IMG/VR virus record: IMGVR_UViG_3300042866_002779
Span: 1-47,712 of that record
Length of the DNA: 47,712 bases
Source of the DNA: a virus
Strand: one strand, 5' to 3'
Position 1 is the first letter of the stretch, and every line of letters starts with the position of its first letter. Of this stretch, positions 38,684-47,690 are shown one piece after another. Below the pieces are notes generated by a model that saw only the letters and a program-made list of their open reading frames with translations, did not search any database and was not told the DNA's origin. The position numbers were made by a program, and so were the translations under genes.

Positions 38684-40480
38684 ATGACCCAAATATCCGA
38701 CCCAGTAGAAAATTTTCTCGGACTGCTTGATGGCGTCCGTAAAACAAGCACCGGATGGGTTGCTCGCTGTCCGTGCAGAAACGACGACTCAAACCCGTCC
38801 TTATCTGTCTCGGAGGGGAACGACGGCCGTGTTCTAGTTACTTGCCACCGCGCAATGTCGTGCAATGTTGATGAAATTTGCAGTTCGGTTGGTTTGCGCG
38901 TTTCGGACTTAATGCCGCAGGATTCAAAACCCGTCATCAGAAATGCTGCAACAGACAAGCCAATAAAGACAGAAAAAAAACCAATACCCACACAGAAACC
39001 GAAGTTGACTTTTGTTGAGTCGTATGACTTTGTTGATGAAAATCATCAGTTGCTATTTCAAAAAGTTAGATACGTCGATGAGAATGGCAAGAAATCATTC
39101 AGTCAGAGAAAGCCAGATGGGCGAAATGGCTGGGTTTATGCTCTCGGCGATACGCCGAAAGTTCTTTACAATTTGCCAGCAGTTCTTGAAGCCAAGAAAA
39201 ATGGTGTGCCAATTTGGGTTGTTGAGGGGGAAAAGGATGCCAACACACTCATTGACATGGGGATTGTTGCAACAACGATGCCTGGCGGTGCTGGTAAATG
39301 GCTCGACATCCACACAGAGGCACTGGCTGGAGCCGTTGTAGAAGTCATCGCCGACAATGATGAAATTGGGGTAAAACACGCCAATGAAGTAGTGGAGACA
39401 CTTTCTGCAGCTGGATGCAGCGCGCAGGCATGGGTTTGCCCATCACACAAGGATATTACTGACCACATGTCGAGTGGTGGCTCAATCGATGGATTGCTGC
39501 CGATTTTCGAGGACGCGGAAAATCAAGATTTTGAGCAAATTGATTTTGAAGAGGTTGAAGTTGAGTCGCCGCAAACTCCAGAAGATGCCGCAATTGAGAA
39601 GCTAAGCGAACTGATTGCGCGAACCGACCTAAATGCAAAACAGAAAATTGCAAAGAGCAATCTAATCATTGCTTCTTCAACTGTGTCCTTTGTTCTGGAT
39701 ACTGGTCGTCTTGTTCAGTGGAATGAATTTCTTAGTGAAACCACTGGCGACACATATGAATGGGTTATTCCTGGGTTATTAGAAAAAAGCGAAAGAGTGA
39801 TAGTCGTAGCCGCAGAAGGTGTTGGTAAAACCATGCTTGCGCGTCAGGTTGGAATTCTTACGGCTGCTGGAATAAATCCTTTTTCTTTTCAGCAAATGCC
39901 AAGAATCACAACGCTTACCGTTGACCTAGAAAACCCAGAACGAATCATCCGAAGAACATCACGCTCAATTGCTCTCCAGGCCATGTCCCACGCAGGAACT
40001 GACAGCATTGACGCACACCTGCTTTCCAAACCATCAGGAATGGACTTGCTCAAGGCAGCAGACAGGGCAATCCTTGAAGATGCGCTAGACCAAGTTAGAC
40101 CACAGCTTCTCGTGATAGGGCCGCTATATAAGGCATTTCTTGACCCAGGTGGGAGAACTTCTGAATCAATCGCCATTGAAGTGGCTAAATATTTGGACAC
40201 AATTCGCGTTGTTTATGGTTGCGCTCTATGGATTGAGCACCATGCCCCACTTGGTACAAGTTCTACGTCAAGGGATTTGCGTCCATTCGGTTCTGCAGTT
40301 TGGTCGCGCTGGCCAGAATTTGGCTTGTCCCTACAGCCAGACCCAACTGCTGGTGGCGATTACGTCTATGACGTTAAGCACTTTAGAGGTGCTCGCGATG
40401 AACGCCACTGGCCGCTGAAGATGAAACGCGGAAAACGCTTCCCATTCGAAGTGGTAGAGTGGATGAAGACAACAACATGA
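38684..40480 (+). CDS. Primase-helicase: CHC-like zinc, TOPRIM and RecA-like ATPase domains
   Basis: This 598-residue replication protein has a zinc-finger-like primase start (CPCRNDDSNPSL, VTCHRAMSCNVDEIC), a TOPRIM core with WVVEGEKDA (Glu181) and ADNDEIG, and a RecA-like ATPase with Walker A AAEGVGKTML (Lys382) and VIGPLYKAF after a Walker B-like strand. This layout is seen in phage and plasmid primase-helicases. It would prime and unwind DNA at the fork. It starts 5 bases after WhiB and overlaps the next gene by ATGA. An HMSSGG sequence near residue 263 looks like the polyprotein motif but is probably chance. Confidence 0.88.
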   Translation: MTQISDPVENFLGLLDGVRKTSTGWVARCPCRNDDSNPSLSVSEGNDGRVLVTCHRAMSCNVDEICSSVGLRVSDLMPQDSKPVIRNAATDKPIKTEKKPIPTQKPKLTFVESYDFVDENHQLLFQKVRYVDENGKKSFSQRKPDGRNGWVYALGDTPKVLYNLPAVLEAKKNGVPIWVVEGEKDANTLIDMGIVATTMPGGAGKWLDIHTEALAGAVVEVIADNDEIGVKHANEVVETLSAAGCSAQAWVCPSHKDITDHMSSGGSIDGLLPIFEDAENQDFEQIDFEEVEVESPQTPEDAAIEKLSELIARTDLNAKQKIAKSNLIIASSTVSFVLDTGRLVQWNEFLSETTGDTYEWVIPGLLEKSERVIVVAAEGVGKTMLARQVGILTAAGINPFSFQQMPRITTLTVDLENPERIIRRTSRSIALQAMSHAGTDSIDAHLLSKPSGMDLLKAADRAILEDALDQVRPQLLVIGPLYKAFLDPGGRTSESIAIEVAKYLDTIRVVYGCALWIEHHAPLGTSSTSRDLRPFGSAVWSRWPEFGLSLQPDPTAGGDYVYDVKHFRGARDERHWPLKMKRGKRFPFEVVEWMKTTT

Positions 40481-41145
40481 GTGATGACAAAACAAAGCCG
40501 ATAACGACTCGTGAATTTCTGAACGAGCGCGATATACGCATCTTTAAGATGCGCCAGGCTGGAACGTCAGTGCAGGAAATAGCCAGAAGATTCGGGGTAT
40601 CCACATCATCTGTCACTCGTTCAGTTCAGCGCCAATTGGAAAAAATGAACAAGGAAGCAATTCTTGCTTACCCCGAAGTTCTTCGACTTGAGCTTGAGCG
40701 GCTGGACAACCTACAGCAGGCGATTTGGCCAATGACGCAGCATCGCAGGGAGGTTCAGGAGGATGGCACGGAAATTCAAATTGAACCAGACCTCAAGGCT
40801 ATTCAGCAGGTTTTATCAATCATGGACAGGAGGACAAAACTCCTTGGCATGGAACAGACGAACGTCAATGTGCAAATGGATGTCAACAACAATACGAATA
40901 TACGAGCAGTTATTGCCGGCCAGCCAGGAGTTGAAAGACCGGCGATTGGTTTTGACCCAGAGTCCGAAGCAAAAAAACTTTTGGAACTGATGGCTATATC
41001 CGGCGTGTTGCCCGAAAGTACAGTAAAGTCTCTTCTAGGGACAGATAGTTCGGACATAATTGATGCTGAAATAGTCGAGCTTTCAGGTCTGGATGAATCC
41101 GAGGAGGATTACGGTGAAGAAGCAGATAAAGATTTTGACGAGTGA
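40477..41145 (+). CDS. Small terminase subunit-like HTH protein, 222 residues
   Basis: ATG at 40477 gives an ATGA overlap with the primase gene; another ATG lies at 40459. An HTH (QEIARRFGVSTSSVTRSVQRQ) is followed by a helical block (LELERLDNLQQAIWPMTQH, AIQQVLSIMDRRTKLLGME) typical of phage small terminase proteins that recognise packaging sites. The C-terminus is acidic. A transcription regulator is the alternative. Its position far from the portal fits a circularly permuted view with the large terminase beyond the right edge. Confidence 0.65.
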   Translation: MSDDKTKPITTREFLNERDIRIFKMRQAGTSVQEIARRFGVSTSSVTRSVQRQLEKMNKEAILAYPEVLRLELERLDNLQQAIWPMTQHRREVQEDGTEIQIEPDLKAIQQVLSIMDRRTKLLGMEQTNVNVQMDVNNNTNIRAVIAGQPGVERPAIGFDPESEAKKLLELMAISGVLPESTVKSLLGTDSSDIIDAEIVELSGLDESEEDYGEEADKDFDE

Positions 41146-41455
41146 AGATATAAGCGCTTCAAATATGATGGCGGCAATGAAAAAAGTTGCTGACACAATC
41201 AGCCCAACTATTGCTCCTGTTGCAAAAGAAGACGACGCCCCAATCGATAAGTCCGTTCTCATCCGAACCACAGAAGCAGAAAGAGAGCGCTGGAAACAAG
41301 CCTCATCCGAGGAGCAACTATCCCTTTCTGCGTGGATACGAAACTGCCTTAACGAGCGCGCCACACGAGCCCTGGATTGCCAGCACCCGCCAAGTATGGT
41401 TAAGCGATATCCATGGTCCGTAACCTGCACAAAATGCAACACAAGACTTCAGTAA
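41114..41455 (+). CDS. Ribbon-helix-helix-like protein with zinc-type tail, 113 residues
   Basis: The GTG at 41114 is preferred because GGAGG lies 6 bases upstream; ATG at 41093 is an alternative. SVLIRTTEAERERWKQAS and LSLSAWIRNCLNERA look like the strand-helix-helix of CopG/Arc-type DNA-binding proteins, though the region could be another small fold. The C-terminus DCQHPPSMVKRYPWSVTCTKCNTRL has C-x-H and CxxC, probably a zinc ribbon. It overlaps the previous gene and may regulate the operon. No partner toxin is seen. Confidence 0.65.
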   Translation: MKKQIKILTSEDISASNMMAAMKKVADTISPTIAPVAKEDDAPIDKSVLIRTTEAERERWKQASSEEQLSLSAWIRNCLNERATRALDCQHPPSMVKRYPWSVTCTKCNTRLQ

Positions 41456-41503
41456 AGTCTTAACACCACGTAAATTCATTTTTATTGAGTTTTACACAAG
41501 TGG

Positions 41504-41509
41504 TATCAT
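41504..41509 (+). promoter_or_regulatory. Extended -10 box for polyprotein 3 (leaderless)
   Basis: TGGTATCAT contains the TATCAT hexamer with an upstream TG, an extended -10 element, ending 7 bases before the ATG at 41517. No ribosome-binding site is present, so the mRNA is predicted to start at or next to the ATG. Confidence 0.5.
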
Positions 41510-41516
41510 TTTGTAG

Positions 41517-44500
41517 ATGTCTAACGCAGATGAGGAATTTGAGATTCCGTTTGAGCTTTCCCGAAAAGGTAGAGAGCTAGAGCAGGAAACCAAGGCCATT
41601 GGTCGTCGCCTTGCCTCGTATGTGGGCGGTCGTCTTATTGATAGGCCAAATGTTGGAGGCGGACGTAGGCGTCGTCGTGGAGACATTGATGTTCCAACAG
41701 GAGGGGTGCCAGGAAGCAGAAAACCAACCGGCAGTGATTTCGACCCGGATGCAGACGGGTGGGTCGATGAGGGCACAACGCGTCCAAGATTTATAGGCAC
41801 AAACGATGAAACCCAGGCGGTTCGACAAGCCGTGCGACTCTCTTCTGGGCAGGCAAACACAACAGAACAAACCAGCCCAGCAGAAGAAAGAGTTGCTGTG
41901 GCTCGTAAAAGAGTTGAAGGGCTAAGGGCTGCAATTGCCGAATTAGAGCGGTCCGGGAATTGGACAGGAAAAGATAACGGTGTCGTTCTTAGCGGTAATT
42001 CAAGAAGCAACGAGCCAGTCGAAACCATCGATATTGATAAACCTGGAATAAATCCAGCAAATCAAACACGTGAAGAACACGTAGCACTCATCGAGCAAGA
42101 CCTCGATAGAAGAAACATTAACGACCCTGCGCAACGGGAAAGTGAAATTAAAAAAGCCCTTTCAAGCAGAGTTACGGAAGCAAAAGAAAAACTTTATCTT
42201 GCTGAAGAAAGCCTACGAATTCAAGAATTTGAAGAAAATCGCAAAAAAATACGAGATGAACAAAATGTTCTAGATGTTGAAGAAATACCAGAAGAAAAAA
42301 TTGCAGTTCTTAAAAGCGAAGCTGATTCGATAAGGTCTTTGAGTCAGCAAGAACAAGATAACCTTTTTATTTCACCAACACCAACTAACGCGTACTTTAT
42401 TCATCATGGAGTAGCAGAACTAGATGATGGAATATTCATACCTGAACGCACAAAAGGTGGGGGAATTGGCTCTGGACAGATACTGGGTAATACACGCGAG
42501 CTAAATGAGACACAGTCACGAAATTTACGCCGTGATTTTGCTTCAACGTCCGTCAAAGTCAAAGCATATCGCTCATTATTGCAAAAGCTTCGCGCAAATG
42601 ATGAGTCTTCAGTAATTGAGAATCAAGACGAAGTCAGAGCTATTGCGAACATCATTGGTAGTCCGTACGTGGCATTTGCTTCTGACGATAAATTTACAAA
42701 AGGCTGGGAAGTTGGTGACAGCCTGAGAATATCTGACATAAATGCCAGAAAAGGAAATGCATTTAATCTCGACGGGATTATCAGTGAGGTCGAGTTAAAT
42801 CTAGGAGTCGAAGAAAAAGCAGCATCAGAGATGCAGTCGGTATTGGCTGCACTTGGTGATGACAAGAACTTTATGTCTACTCACTCTGGTCTGTATCAAG
42901 CTGCTACAAAATATTCTGGATATCTCGACAGATATCCAACTGAAGCCTTTTCCTCGATGATAAAGGAAATACGCACATTGTGGTTGCAGGATTTAGCAAC
43001 AGCACGACACCGCAGAGGCACATCATGGTTTGGTGTAGGTAAATGGGGTCATGACATTACCAACATCCTTGGTCCTGGTGGGGAGTGGCAAGTACTAGGC
43101 AAAAATAAGCCGATTGCCGGACTCTCGAAGCCTCAGGGTTTCAGTCAGACTGATTATGACGACATATTGTTTGCGATGACTCCAAGAATTGTCAAAATGC
43201 ATGATGAAAGGGGATATGTAGACATTGATGAGCTTTTAGCTGACATAAACGAACCGATTGACTACTCAAAGCGTTTGTCTAGCGGCTCAGACAGGCCTTC
43301 TTATCCTAGAAAACCAACATACGGTGCTTTTATTGGCGGAGCAGAGCAAGAATTTGGCGATGCTAAAACATGGCAGGAATTTAAGGACAAGTACAAAAAT
43401 CGAGAAATAATTTTCTTTGATTACGAGACGACTGGTCTGGTATTTGATGAATTCCGCAAACCTTCTTCCAATGGCCAACCAACACAGTTTGGTGCTGTGA
43501 AGATGAAAGACGGAAAAATAATTGACAGCATCAATATTTTCATGGACCCAGAAGAATCTCTTGGTGAATGGTCGCGCGCAAACCTCAAGGACATAGATGG
43601 CAATCCGCTGACAGATGAGTGGTTAAAAACCCAAACATCCATCAAAAAGGCACATGAACGACTTGCCGAGTTCGCTGGAGATGATGCAATATTCGGCGTA
43701 CAAAACGCATCATTTGACAAAGACGTCCTCGAACTGGCACTATCTCAATCAGGCATTACATGGAGACCCAAGGGCTACCTAGACACTAAAGAAATTTCAG
43801 ATATGGCCCTTCCTCGTTGGACGCCAGAAACAGACGACGGCCCATTCGTTCTTGATGCAGACGGGAACAAGAAGCCGTCCAATGGACTTGCCGCCATAAC
43901 CAAATACCTCAATGTTGATTTAGGTGAAAAACACCATACGGCAGATGCAGATGCTGAAGCAACCGGTCTTGTCATGTCGGCGATTATCGATGGAGCCATC
44001 ATTAATGGTTGGTCAACTGACGTTTTGGACAAAGACAAAAGGGATGCAAAGTTCAATTCAAATAATGCAAAATTTGCAGCAGCGGTAGATAAATTCGAAC
44101 AAGATGTCGCTGAGTATCGCCGTCTTTCATCCGGAGATGACGGCGACTACAGAGGAATGCATATGGCCCCAGATGCAGATTCTGGAGCACCACTTCACAA
44201 TTTGACTGGTGTTTACCCAGATGATGTTTATTCCTCATCAAGTATCCGCTACTACGGAACGGGTAATGACAGTTTTGACGCAGCCGCAGTAGATGTGGTT
44301 CGTCGTTTTAGAAATAAACCGAATGCCGATGTGACCGTGTATAGGGCTGTTCCGATATCGAGGGATGAGCAAATACTAAGACTCGAAAAACAGCAGAAAT
44401 ACATTCTCCAATATGGTCGGGTACCTCGTGGTGTATCAACAAACCTCCATCACAGCGACTATTACGACAAACTTGCATCTGAGCTAGATGCTCTACGCAA

Positions 44501-47500
44501 TCAGGAAGAATCTGAGCTTGTATCAATAAATCCAGGTGACTGGGTGACCCCCGTACGACAGTATGCAGTTGAGCACGGTGAGGGAGTTCTTCGTGGGGAC
44601 TATGAAATAATCAAAAAACGCGTCAAAGCAAAAGACATCTACACCAACGGTGACTCATGGCTCGAGTGGGGTTATGACCCAGATAAACGCAACTCCTTGT
44701 CTTCAGGTAAAATTTACGATTCAGTCGTAAGTGAGGAAAATTACCTATCAAACGAACAGCGAGCAGGAGTAGAGAGTTTCTCTGCGCTGATGCTGGGTGA
44801 CGAACTCCAAAAAGAAGATGAGTGGATTACTAAAGATGACCCAAGATATTCCTCATTTCAGAAAATTCAGGGTATTGAATACGATGTATTCGAAGAAGAC
44901 GTTCTCGCGGATAGCGAAGAAAGAAAAGCCTTCAAAGAATCAATAAAGTCAGCAGCGAAAGATATGTTTTCTGGTGAAATAACGACAAGAAACGACGTTA
45001 TAGTCACGGCAGCAAACGGAGAAAAAATAAATCTTGGTAGAACATTCGATATTGTTGTTTCACCGACAGACGTCGTCGTACAGAAAATGGACGAAGAAGA
45101 ATTCGAAGAAGCAAGTGAAGCCCTTGGTGTCGATGGAATTATGGAAGGCGCGAAAAAGCGGCCATCCACAAGCGTGAGCTTGAAGTTCACCGTTGAAACA
45201 AAAGACAAGGACGCTGTAAAACGACTTACTCAAGCAGGAATTCCACGGCGGGAACGTTGGGACGGAATTGGAGATATGGAGGACTTCGAAAAAGGGCAAA
45301 ACGAAGGCCAACTGGTAATTGCTGATTCAATCAGAACAATTGTAATCAATGGAAGAAATAAGATGATTGTCCATGATTCACTATCCGTCGGTGCCCCAGC
45401 TCGAGGCAATGGAATAGCGAGCATTTTCAACGCCAGAAACGAGGCTGTTTACAGAGAGATTGATGCAGAAACAATATTGGCTTCCGCTCAGTCTGGGGAA
45501 CAAGGCGACTATATGGGCGCAACACACTGGGCCAGAAATGGCTTTACATGGGCGTCGCAGGGCGAGCAGCAAAAATTTATAGAAGTAATAGATAATGCGG
45601 TAAATGATTCATCACGAAAATGGTTTACGGACGAAGAAAAGAAGAGAATAACATCGCTCTACGAAAAATCAAAAAACGGAAAATTCAAAACAAATGCAAC
45701 AGCAGAACAGCTTGTTGATTTTGAAGAAGCCGATGAGCTATTTAGAGCCGGAGAAGGCGTCACTATTTTAATGAAGCGTGACATCAAGCGCAAGAGCCAG
45801 CAGTCAGCTCCAAGGACTGTGGTTAATCGCCTCCTATCGCGTGGTGGCAGGAAAAATAGACGAACCTCCAACCGTCTTTCGTCTGGAGGCGAGCGTCCAA
45901 TACTAAAAATGAATCAGCCAGATATAAAAGCGCATCAATTGAAAAAATATAAATACGGAGACCAAAGTGAACTTGGCGGAAATGTTCGCAGAAGCAAGTC
46001 GAACTGGCTAAAGGGCATGACTCCAAGACAAATGTCTGAATTGCTCGTCCCAACATCAAAAGAGCAATACTTTGAAATGCTTATTGATGATTTTGCGCCA
46101 GGAGGACGAGACTCTGCAGAATACGTAAAAAGATTCAACGCCGTCCATGACGAGTATTTTAAAAACAATCCATGGGATGATATGGATTTCTCCCCCGAAG
46201 CAGTTGAAGCTGTGCGTAACGCTGTTGAGCGAGCTGTCGAATCAAATCCAAAACTAAAGTGGGCATTTGAGACACACGGTGCTCCCGTTTTCTACATGCA
46301 AACAGCTGATGCTTCGAGGGCGTATGAAAGCTTGCCTCAGGTTTCGTCAAAACTTGAACAAATAAAGAGTGTTCGCGGAATCGGTTCAAAAGACCCATAT
46401 GTTCGCGCCAGGACAACTCCATTCCTTAATTCCGTATCCTTTAACCGAAGACTGATTATCGACAGGGAATCAAATTCGCTAGACACAGCACGCGAAAACG
46501 TGACCATGGACCCGACGAGACTCGTAACGAGCCGTGATAACACTATTGACAAATCAATAGCTGGAGTCATAACCCATGAGTGGGGACATTGGTTGCATTT
46601 CCGAGCACTAAAAGACGTCGAACTAGCTGGCAAGCCAAAAAATCGCCATTATTTTGGTTCTGGTGACCCTCAGGATAAGCGTTACGCGCAAGCGCTGCAG
46701 GTTGCGTCCGAATATAACGATGTAATTATGAATCCTGACATGATGGCCAGATTCTCTGACGGGGTTGACATAAATTCGGTTACAGATAGTCCGATGACAC
46801 TCTCTTCTTACGGTAATACAAATAAAGCTGAAGCATTTGCTGAGGCAGTAGTTGCGATACTTCACCCAAATGATAAGTTGAAGACATATGCGCTAAATAA
46901 AAAACTGCGTGAAGATGTTTATTCAATACTGTTTGTTGACGGCAATACAGAACCGTGGGGAAATCTGGCAGAAAAATCTCAGGAACGAAATTCAAGCAGT
47001 GCGCCACGCCTTTCATCTGGAGCTACTGTGGAGAAAAAAAGAGTTAAGTACTCTCCAGAGCAGATACGGCAAATAGCATCACAGGTTGAGGTCAAATATG
47101 CCGAAACCCCAGAGAAACGCCTACTGGCAAGAAAGACTCTGCAAAAAGGATTCCAAGGCGGTTTTACTGTCGAGCTAGACACAATGGACGACATAAAAAA
47201 TGGTATAGCAGTAGCAAGAAATAGAAAAGGAATGATTTTTCCAGCTTCTGCAGACTTCACTCCGGATGGAGAGCCAACAGAAGAACTTATTGACACATTC
47301 GTTGCATGGCTGGACTTTCACGGACCTGAAGTATTCAACAACCCATCGGATGGAGCAGAAAGAGTCGCTATCGGCGGATGGGTGGATGACGGAACTCTTT
47401 ATCTTGACGTAACCGATATCTACCCAACAGCGCAATTCCTTCCGCGAGCCAGGGATTTGGGTGGGCAGGAAAACCAAAAAGCTGTAACCAACCTGAACGT

Positions 47501-47690
47501 TCTGTGGGAGTTGCTCGAGTCTGGGGCAGATGACCTGAGTCCTGCCTTTATTGATACCGGCGGCGATGGCGGCCAAACAATTACTAGGGAAACAATTGAA
47601 CGGTTCAGAAAGGCCCTACTTGCTTTTGAGTCAGGCGATGAAGGACAGCCACGATTGCCCATAAAAAACACTAAGAAAAAATCTTCATAA
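41517..47690 (+). CDS. Polyprotein 3: DEDDh exonuclease, ART-like, GNAT-like and HExxH domains
   Basis: This 2057-residue protein starts with the module shared with polyprotein 1 (residues 27-94) and ends it at RLSSG (108). Further LSSG motifs lie at 587, 870, 1061, 1454 and 1832. Between them are an unrecognised charged segment (111-587), a DEDDh exonuclease (590-869), an ADP-ribosyltransferase-like domain (873-1060), a GNAT-like domain (1064-1453), an HEWGH metallopeptidase-like domain (1457-1831) and a C-terminal domain (1835-2057) with IGGWVDDGTLYLDV. Domain and motif borders coincide. It is far from the protease gene and would be cut in trans. It probably enters the procapsid and is processed there; this is inference. 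The stop is followed by the window end. Confidence 0.82.
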   Translation: MSNADEEFEIPFELSRKGRELEQETKAIGRRLASYVGGRLIDRPNVGGGRRRRRGDIDVPTGGVPGSRKPTGSDFDPDADGWVDEGTTRPRFIGTNDETQAVRQAVRLSSGQANTTEQTSPAEERVAVARKRVEGLRAAIAELERSGNWTGKDNGVVLSGNSRSNEPVETIDIDKPGINPANQTREEHVALIEQDLDRRNINDPAQRESEIKKALSSRVTEAKEKLYLAEESLRIQEFEENRKKIRDEQNVLDVEEIPEEKIAVLKSEADSIRSLSQQEQDNLFISPTPTNAYFIHHGVAELDDGIFIPERTKGGGIGSGQILGNTRELNETQSRNLRRDFASTSVKVKAYRSLLQKLRANDESSVIENQDEVRAIANIIGSPYVAFASDDKFTKGWEVGDSLRISDINARKGNAFNLDGIISEVELNLGVEEKAASEMQSVLAALGDDKNFMSTHSGLYQAATKYSGYLDRYPTEAFSSMIKEIRTLWLQDLATARHRRGTSWFGVGKWGHDITNILGPGGEWQVLGKNKPIAGLSKPQGFSQTDYDDILFAMTPRIVKMHDERGYVDIDELLADINEPIDYSKRLSSGSDRPSYPRKPTYGAFIGGAEQEFGDAKTWQEFKDKYKNREIIFFDYETTGLVFDEFRKPSSNGQPTQFGAVKMKDGKIIDSINIFMDPEESLGEWSRANLKDIDGNPLTDEWLKTQTSIKKAHERLAEFAGDDAIFGVQNASFDKDVLELALSQSGITWRPKGYLDTKEISDMALPRWTPETDDGPFVLDADGNKKPSNGLAAITKYLNVDLGEKHHTADADAEATGLVMSAIIDGAIINGWSTDVLDKDKRDAKFNSNNAKFAAAVDKFEQDVAEYRRLSSGDDGDYRGMHMAPDADSGAPLHNLTGVYPDDVYSSSSIRYYGTGNDSFDAAAVDVVRRFRNKPNADVTVYRAVPISRDEQILRLEKQQKYILQYGRVPRGVSTNLHHSDYYDKLASELDALRNQEESELVSINPGDWVTPVRQYAVEHGEGVLRGDYEIIKKRVKAKDIYTNGDSWLEWGYDPDKRNSLSSGKIYDSVVSEENYLSNEQRAGVESFSALMLGDELQKEDEWITKDDPRYSSFQKIQGIEYDVFEEDVLADSEERKAFKESIKSAAKDMFSGEITTRNDVIVTAANGEKINLGRTFDIVVSPTDVVVQKMDEEEFEEASEALGVDGIMEGAKKRPSTSVSLKFTVETKDKDAVKRLTQAGIPRRERWDGIGDMEDFEKGQNEGQLVIADSIRTIVINGRNKMIVHDSLSVGAPARGNGIASIFNARNEAVYREIDAETILASAQSGEQGDYMGATHWARNGFTWASQGEQQKFIEVIDNAVNDSSRKWFTDEEKKRITSLYEKSKNGKFKTNATAEQLVDFEEADELFRAGEGVTILMKRDIKRKSQQSAPRTVVNRLLSRGGRKNRRTSNRLSSGGERPILKMNQPDIKAHQLKKYKYGDQSELGGNVRRSKSNWLKGMTPRQMSELLVPTSKEQYFEMLIDDFAPGGRDSAEYVKRFNAVHDEYFKNNPWDDMDFSPEAVEAVRNAVERAVESNPKLKWAFETHGAPVFYMQTADASRAYESLPQVSSKLEQIKSVRGIGSKDPYVRARTTPFLNSVSFNRRLIIDRESNSLDTARENVTMDPTRLVTSRDNTIDKSIAGVITHEWGHWLHFRALKDVELAGKPKNRHYFGSGDPQDKRYAQALQVASEYNDVIMNPDMMARFSDGVDINSVTDSPMTLSSYGNTNKAEAFAEAVVAILHPNDKLKTYALNKKLREDVYSILFVDGNTEPWGNLAEKSQERNSSSAPRLSSGATVEKKRVKYSPEQIRQIASQVEVKYAETPEKRLLARKTLQKGFQGGFTVELDTMDDIKNGIAVARNRKGMIFPASADFTPDGEPTEELIDTFVAWLDFHGPEVFNNPSDGAERVAIGGWVDDGTLYLDVTDIYPTAQFLPRARDLGGQENQKAVTNLNVLWELLESGADDLSPAFIDTGGDGGQTITRETIERFRKALLAFESGDEGQPRLPIKNTKKKSS
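41595..41798 (+). other. Shared module: IGRRL...DGWVDEG (copy 2)
   Basis: Residues 27-94 repeat the module of polyprotein 1: IGRRLASYVGGRLIDRP, an Arg run, GDIDVPTGG, and DFDPDADGWVDEG followed by TTRPRF. Identity is high over about 68 residues with one length change in the Arg run. RLSSG follows 13 residues later. Confidence 0.7.
43287..44120 (+). other. Segment: DEDDh (DnaQ-type) 3'-5' exonuclease (polyprotein 3)
   Basis: The segment between RLSSG 587 and RLSSG 870 has FFDYETTG (Asp635, Glu637), QNASFDKDVLE (Asp734) and HHTADADAEAT (His807, Asp812), the complete DEDDh set. It would degrade DNA or RNA from 3' ends. At about 280 residues it is a natural length for a free exonuclease. Confidence 0.8.
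44136..44693 (+). other. Segment: ADP-ribosyltransferase-like domain (polyprotein 3)
   Basis: The 190 residues between RLSSG 870 and SLSSG 1061 contain VTVYRAVP (Arg943), GDWVTPVRQYAVEHG (Thr1011) and SWLEWGYDP (Glu1050), in the order of the R-S-E triad of ART enzymes. The start YRGMHMAPD and PLHNLTG with YPDDVY fits a family seen in phage proteins. Target unknown. T4 Alt is a functional parallel. Confidence 0.6.
44709..45872 (+). other. Segment: GNAT-like acetyltransferase domain (polyprotein 3)
   Basis: The segment has a candidate acetyl-CoA loop APARGNGIASIF (Arg1296) with preceding strand MIVHDSLSVG and a later GATHWARNGFTW, which fit a GNAT fold. The N-terminal half is an unknown charged region. 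The call is tentative. Confidence 0.45.
45888..47006 (+). other. Segment: HEWGH metallopeptidase-like domain (polyprotein 3)
   Basis: VITHEWGHWLHF gives His1687, Glu1688 and His1691, a zinc site, with a downstream NKAEAFAEAVVAI helix whose Glu could be the third ligand. Together with those in polyproteins 1 and 2, this is the third HExxH domain in the set, though the flanking sequences differ. Confidence 0.6.

Noticed and set aside
39465-39482. HMSSGG sequence in the primase-helicase resembling the polyprotein motif.
   Set aside because: The protein is a cytoplasmic replication enzyme, and the motif lies at the end of its TOPRIM-like part without the usual Arg/Lys-Leu context. Probably chance.
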